A DNA stretch of 63,325 bases from a bacterium. GTDB taxonomy: Bacteria; B130-G9. Both the position numbers and the translations under genes were made by a program. This document shows positions 59,932-63,325 of the stretch, in pieces (within the stretch, counting starts at the first letter, position 1; each line of letters starts with the position of its first letter). The notes under the pieces were generated by a model. The model was not told the origin of the DNA. It made no database searches and worked only from the letters and a program-made list of their open reading frames with translations. The stretch is taken from assembly GCA_035527515.1 (NCBI GenBank), contig DATLAJ010000157.1, positions 1 through 63,325 of the forward strand. Direction: 5' to 3'.

Positions 59932-60591
59932 ATGAAGAGCCGCATATTCTCGACGAACCGGTTTGAGGAGATCGCCAAGCGGACCAAGGAATTCCTCAAC
60001 GCCCACGAAAATTTCCTTTCGCCCAGCACTGCGCGCAGTACCCGTGCGGTCGGCGACGCCATCGAGGGGATTCTTGGAGACCACTTCCAGAGCATTCTTG
60101 GTGAGGATTGTGCGGAATACTCCGCCAACTTCGCACGCCGGGCCATGGCCGACCTCGCGTTCAAGGACAGTGACGGCCTCTACTATGTCGTTGACGTCAA
60201 GACACATCGCGAAGACACGAAGTTCAACATGCCCAACCTTACGTCGGTCGAGCGACTTGCACGTTTCTACGAGGATGACGCCAACTACTTCGCACTCATC
60301 CTTGTGAACTACCGACTCGAAGGGACCCATGCCGTGGTCTCAGAGGTAACGTTCGCACCCATCGAATTCCTCGACTGGGACTGCCTCACGGTCGGAGCCT
60401 TGGGATGGGGACAGATCCAGATCACGAATTCAAACTACATCAGCGTCAGACCTCGCTATTCACGCAAGGCATGGATGCTCGAGCTCTGCGACATCATGCT
60501 TGAGTTCTACCCAAAGGAGATCGGCAAGATCGAAGCCCGGATCGAATACTTCCAGAAGGTCAAACAGCGTTGGCAAGCAAAGGCAGAGTAG
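59932..60591 (+). CDS. Probable type II restriction endonuclease
   Basis: 219 residues, no close family recognised. A PD-(D/E)xK-type active site is suggested by Asp74 (ADLAFKD) followed by VVDVK at 86-90, that is Asp88-x-Lys90 on adjacent strands. The rest is mixed alpha/beta with a basic C-terminus. Position directly after a beta-class methyltransferase, same strand, is the usual place for the cognate nuclease. The call rests on motif plus context. Confidence 0.75.
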   Translation: MKSRIFSTNRFEEIAKRTKEFLNAHENFLSPSTARSTRAVGDAIEGILGDHFQSILGEDCAEYSANFARRAMADLAFKDSDGLYYVVDVKTHREDTKFNMPNLTSVERLARFYEDDANYFALILVNYRLEGTHAVVSEVTFAPIEFLDWDCLTVGALGWGQIQITNSNYISVRPRYSRKAWMLELCDIMLEFYPKEIGKIEARIEYFQKVKQRWQAKAE

Positions 60592-60662
60592 GCAGACCCA
60601 GCAATTAGCTGCATGGAGACAAGGGCGAGCGCGCCCGGGGCTCTCCAGCCCCTGCGGCCTGG

Positions 60663-61748
60663 CTACAAGACGTGGAGGATGTCTTCAGGCTTTGGCGGGC
60701 AGCCTGGGACGTGAGGCAGGTTCTCTTGGGCTGCGAACTTGGCTGAGCACTTGCCGATGCAGACTGTCTGGCCGCACACGTGAGGATAGTCCGCGTCGGG
60801 ACCTGCGATGAACACGCGTTTGCCGAGGATTCCTTTGAGTATGAAACTTAGGACCTTTAGCGGGTGCCTCCAGGGCCGTTTGATCAGGCCCTTAATCGCA
60901 TCCGAGATGGCGTTGCTGCAGCCAGAGCAGGCCCCGAACGGGAAGTAGAACAGGTTGATTTGCCTGTAGTAGCCCTTGGAGCGCTTGAACCTCGTCCGCA
61001 CGTCCTCGAGCCTCGCTCCCTGAATCTCGCCCAGCTCGACAGGTGGGACATGGCCAACCTCGCCCAGTTGAAACCCCATTATCTTCAGTGCGAGGTTGTC
61101 CAGCTCGAGAGCGTCGTTGCCGAAAAGCATCAGGTTGAGGTCCTTCCGCTCACCGAACTTCCCGGGTCCCTCGCCCTCGAGCGCCCAGATGGCGTCGATA
61201 ATGGCAAAGTCTGGCCTAAGGACTTCGTAAAGTGCGGGAACAGCCCTGTCAAGGCCTAGTCTGTGGAACCGCATCTTGTCCTCGTTCGTCAGAATGCCCT
61301 TCTGATTCTTGAGGCAGAGCGTCGCGCCAGTCAGGATGTGCGTCTTCATCTTGGCCACGTTGATGTAGGCGCACTCGTCGAGGAGTTCCGGCAGCAGAAG
61401 CTCACCGAACTCCCATCGCCTCGGGACGCGCTTCACTTTCTGTAGGTTGACAAGCTCGGCTCCGTGTCGTGCGGCGAGCTTGAGAAGACCTGTCCTGCTG
61501 AAAGTCTCGTCGGTGTCAACGCCGAGCACGCAGCTTTCGGCTATGACGCAGCGCTTCCCTCCGAAATGCCCCAGCAAGGCCTCGAGGACAGCCGGATGAA
61601 CGGTCGCACCGACCTCGGGCGCGTGGACGTTGACGATGTTAGGCTTGATCAGTATTCGCTTGGAGCCCGGATCGAACTTACACGCCTGAAGCCCCGCCTC
61701 AATCGCGGACCGGACCGCGCCGTAGCTCGTGCGAGCGATGAACAGCAC
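60663..61748 (-). CDS. DUF362 protein with extra cysteines
   Basis: 361 residues from a GTG 9 bp after the upstream stop. DUF362 pattern: RILIKPNIVN, HPAVLEALL, VIAESCVLG, INVAKMKTH and GATLCLKNQKGIL. The C-terminal part has FGACSGCSNA and CGQTVCIGKC plus a late Cys, enough to bind an Fe-S cluster, though this is not a standard ferredoxin. The family is linked to iron-sulfur and corrinoid metabolism in anaerobes, but the reaction is unknown. Adjacent to a secreted protein gene with which it may share a transcript by proximity. Confidence 0.85.
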   Translation of the reverse strand: MLFIARTSYGAVRSAIEAGLQACKFDPGSKRILIKPNIVNVHAPEVGATVHPAVLEALLGHFGGKRCVIAESCVLGVDTDETFSRTGLLKLAARHGAELVNLQKVKRVPRRWEFGELLLPELLDECAYINVAKMKTHILTGATLCLKNQKGILTNEDKMRFHRLGLDRAVPALYEVLRPDFAIIDAIWALEGEGPGKFGERKDLNLMLFGNDALELDNLALKIMGFQLGEVGHVPPVELGEIQGARLEDVRTRFKRSKGYYRQINLFYFPFGACSGCSNAISDAIKGLIKRPWRHPLKVLSFILKGILGKRVFIAGPDADYPHVCGQTVCIGKCSAKFAAQENLPHVPGCPPKPEDILHVL

Positions 61749-61757
61749 TTGCGATTG

Positions 61758-62714
61758 TTAGGGGAACGAGGCCAGACCGCCCGACGCCCGGACGTCGCAA
61801 CCGTCCGGTATGGCATCGAAGGCACTGGCGGCCACATTGCTTGCCAATTGCTCAGGGGTTTGGGCCTTTGCGACGGCCGCACACCAAGTGTAACCGCTGC
61901 CCGAGAATTCGTCTCGCACAAACGACAGCCGCATTCTGAGCCCTGATTCGCCCGTTCTCTCGAGCTGTTCAAGCGGGGTCCCGCGGCAGCCCGGCGTCGG
62001 CTCGTAGAACACGACCTCTCCCGACGGGTCGATTAGGGCGACGAAGAGTTCGTATCCTGCTGTTGCAGCACCCGTTCCCGACACGGTGAATATCACGTCG
62101 CAAATCTGCCCAGCCTCAGCTGCCCGCAGTTCTCTTGATATTTCCACACCGAATAGTGGCGCGGGCCGAAACGCGGCCGAAACGCGCTGCGGAGCCGAGA
62201 CAGACCGCAGCCCGCCGGTTCCGCTGCACTCGGGGCTTAGTCGCATCCTTGCTTGTGAGGCGCCAAGAAATGGCATTGCGTTCATTCCGGCATCGGTGAC
62301 TCGATGGAGCAGTGGGCGCTCCGCCAGGGCGATTTCTCGTAGCGGCTTGGGCTCATCCTCGGCTACTACACGGCACGCGCCACCAAACCGATACGTCTTG
62401 CGCATCGCGTTCTTGGCCATGTCACGTGCGAACAGGACGACGCTGTACTCACCGCTCAACGAGCCGCTCGGCGTGTATGAAACCCGATATCCCAGCGGTA
62501 TTTTGGTGAGCGCGGGCCGCGCCTCTTGCCCATCCACAATGACGCGGATTGACGAGGCATCAACGCCAGACAGGTTGTCGCGAACACGGAAGACCATCTG
62601 TCCGCTCTCTGTCAGGTTCGTAATCCGCGGTGCTTGCTCAGCGCTCGCCACGACGGCTGAGCAAACGATAATCGCAGTGAGAGACATAATGAATGCAAAC
62701 TTTGAACTAACCAT
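61758..62714 (-). CDS. Secreted protein with an Ig-like N-terminal domain
   Basis: 318 residues. Signal peptide to about residue 25. Residues 28-112 read like a bacterial Ig/fibronectin-type domain (VFRVRDNLSGVDASSIRVIVDG; YSVVLFARDMAKNAMRKTY), as used in surface and periplasmic proteins. The C-terminal half (about 205-300) may be a second beta-sandwich. GAGGAG lies 5 nt before the ATG. No enzyme motif found. Function unknown. Confidence 0.8.
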   Translation of the reverse strand: MVSSKFAFIMSLTAIIVCSAVVASAEQAPRITNLTESGQMVFRVRDNLSGVDASSIRVIVDGQEARPALTKIPLGYRVSYTPSGSLSGEYSVVLFARDMAKNAMRKTYRFGGACRVVAEDEPKPLREIALAERPLLHRVTDAGMNAMPFLGASQARMRLSPECSGTGGLRSVSAPQRVSAAFRPAPLFGVEISRELRAAEAGQICDVIFTVSGTGAATAGYELFVALIDPSGEVVFYEPTPGCRGTPLEQLERTGESGLRMRLSFVRDEFSGSGYTWCAAVAKAQTPEQLASNVAASAFDAIPDGCDVRASGGLASFP

Positions 62715-62870
62715 AAACTCTCCTCATATTCTTTGAGCCCACTCGCCGTAAACTACTTCCCAGAAACCAAAGTTAAGAACTGACTCGCCCTAGAAGGCTG
62801 TCAACGCAGGCTCGTGTAGCCACTCGCGCTGATGCCCGGCCCCAGGCCACGTCAGCGCCTCACTCCGGCC

Positions 62871-63086
62871 TTAGCTTTCGATCGCGTCAACGATTTCCGC
62901 TAGCTTTTCAACGCCCGGCCTAAAAAGAGAAATCGCCTCGGAAATGTCCGCAAGCATCTCCTCTTTTGCCGAGGCGCCGGTCAACCTGAATGCGGAGCTC
63001 ATCAAATGGTCCTGAAGCCGCTGTAGCTTGTCAGTAGCATTTGACAAGGCCGAAACAATCTCTTCCTTTTGCTCTGCGATTTCCAC
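62871..63086 (-). CDS. Small helical protein, unknown
   Basis: 71 residues from a GTG with AGGGAG 9 nt upstream; mostly amphipathic helix (EIVSALSNATDKLQRLQDHL; SEAISLFRPGVEKLAEIV). It starts 20 bp after the stop of a glycosyltransferase gene on the same strand, so it is probably in that operon. No family recognised; the good ribosome site and acidic coding pattern support it as real. Confidence 0.6.
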   Translation of the reverse strand: MEIAEQKEEIVSALSNATDKLQRLQDHLMSSAFRLTGASAKEEMLADISEAISLFRPGVEKLAEIVDAIES

Positions 63087-63106
63087 CGTGATAATCTCCC
63101 TATCCT

Positions 63107-63325
63107 CTACAATACAATCTCTCTGATAACCCGCCAGTAAGCCTCGAATCTGCGCCTCGCCTCGGCCTTACCAATAGCTATCGCAAGGCCGAAAACCATC
63201 AGCCTGATGGACACGCCAATTGCTATTACAAGCCGCAATGCGATGCGCGAGCTCCCACTTCTATGTCGATTAAAAAAATAGCATAGACTGCGATATGATT
63301 CAAATGTCGTCCTCTCGACGTTCTG
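63107..63325 (-). CDS. C-terminus of a family 2 glycosyltransferase, 5' end beyond the window
   Basis: Only the last 72 codons are in the window. They read SLCYFFNRHRSGSSRIALRL, a long hydrophobic stretch, then EARRRFEAYWRVIREIVL. This is the typical C-terminus of GT2 enzymes of the rhamnosyltransferase/WcaE type: a FRKH-like motif, membrane-associated helices and a basic helix. The catalytic part lies outside. The call is by pattern; moderate certainty. Confidence 0.55.
   Translation of the reverse strand, partial: QNVERTTFESYRSLCYFFNRHRSGSSRIALRLVIAIGVSIRLMVFGLAIAIGKAEARRRFEAYWRVIREIVL

Noticed and set aside
61464-61946. Plus-strand open frame of 160 codons opposite the DUF362 and secreted-protein genes.
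   Set aside because: Spans two genes on the other strand that have signal peptide and family motifs; no independent support.
1-63325. tRNA, rRNA, CRISPR arrays, intact insertion sequences.
   Set aside because: I looked for tRNA T-loop motifs, regularly spaced repeats and transposase motifs and found none I could support by eye; a tRNAscan, CRISPR or ISfinder run would be decisive.

Overview
The window reads as a chromosomal segment of an uncultured Gram-negative bacterium of moderately high GC. An outer membrane is implied by a TonB-dependent receptor, ExbB/ExbD motor proteins and lipoproteins. GWxTD-type lipoproteins, an Oar-like receptor with a carboxypeptidase-like N-terminal domain and very large secreted TPR proteins suggest the FCB superphylum or a nearby candidate phylum. 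That placement is an inference from gene content; I could not run a marker-gene search. I see no rRNA, tRNA, CRISPR array or intact transposase gene.

Layout. 1-9.6 kb (minus strand): one long gene row from a sigma70-like promoter at 9536-9564. It encodes an Oar-like receptor, ExbB, two ExbD proteins, a periplasmic beta-sandwich protein, a very large M1-type (gluzincin) peptidase and a GWxTD lipoprotein cut by the window edge. 9.6-14.4 kb: a 1026-residue TPR protein, a TPR/membrane protein and a second ExbB. 14.5-19 kb: a PAS sensor kinase with two response regulators, one HDOD and one a degenerate HD-GYP. 19.0-19.8 kb: no gene, but nested inverted repeats that look like a structured RNA. 19.8-22.5 kb: two coupled radical SAM enzymes. 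22.6-27.3 kb: two PAS hybrid kinases. 27.5-30 kb: a Lon-family protease. 30.2-32.9 kb: a second M1-type peptidase. 33.8-36.9 kb: a Hanks-type kinase with TPRs overlapping a LysM lipoprotein. 37.2-41.4 kb: PIN-TRAM protein, IspD, IspF and an amino-acid permease fused to a PTS EIIA domain. 42-45.6 kb: dnaK-dnaJ-hspR with a HAIR-like operator on the dnaK promoter. 45.7-50.2 kb: a YhaN/YhaO-like ATPase-nuclease pair. 50.8-55.6 kb: a GT2 enzyme, a large N6-adenine methylase and a MATE exporter. 56-60.6 kb: an accessory island with DUF4062, HicAB, two DUF2283 genes with decayed partner genes, and a type II restriction-modification pair. 60.6-63.3 kb: a DUF362 protein, a secreted protein, a small protein and the end of a GT2 gene.

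How the genes work together. The left third looks like a cell-envelope programme, with an energised outer-membrane receptor and large secreted peptidases. It is followed by a dense signalling block. The housekeeping core (MEP isoprenoid pathway, HspR-controlled chaperones) sits in the middle. The right third is accessory and defence-like, with clear gene decay.

The strongest non-gene signal is a family of about 370-390 bp intergenic elements at 33.2, 41.5 and 50.3 kb. They are made of successive hairpins bounded by inverted ends. Stem sequences differ between copies but stay paired, which indicates selection or mechanism acting on structure. No transposase for them is present here.

Many starts were moved inward from the longest reading frame on the basis of Shine-Dalgarno spacing or signal-peptide position. 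These choices are explained entry by entry.
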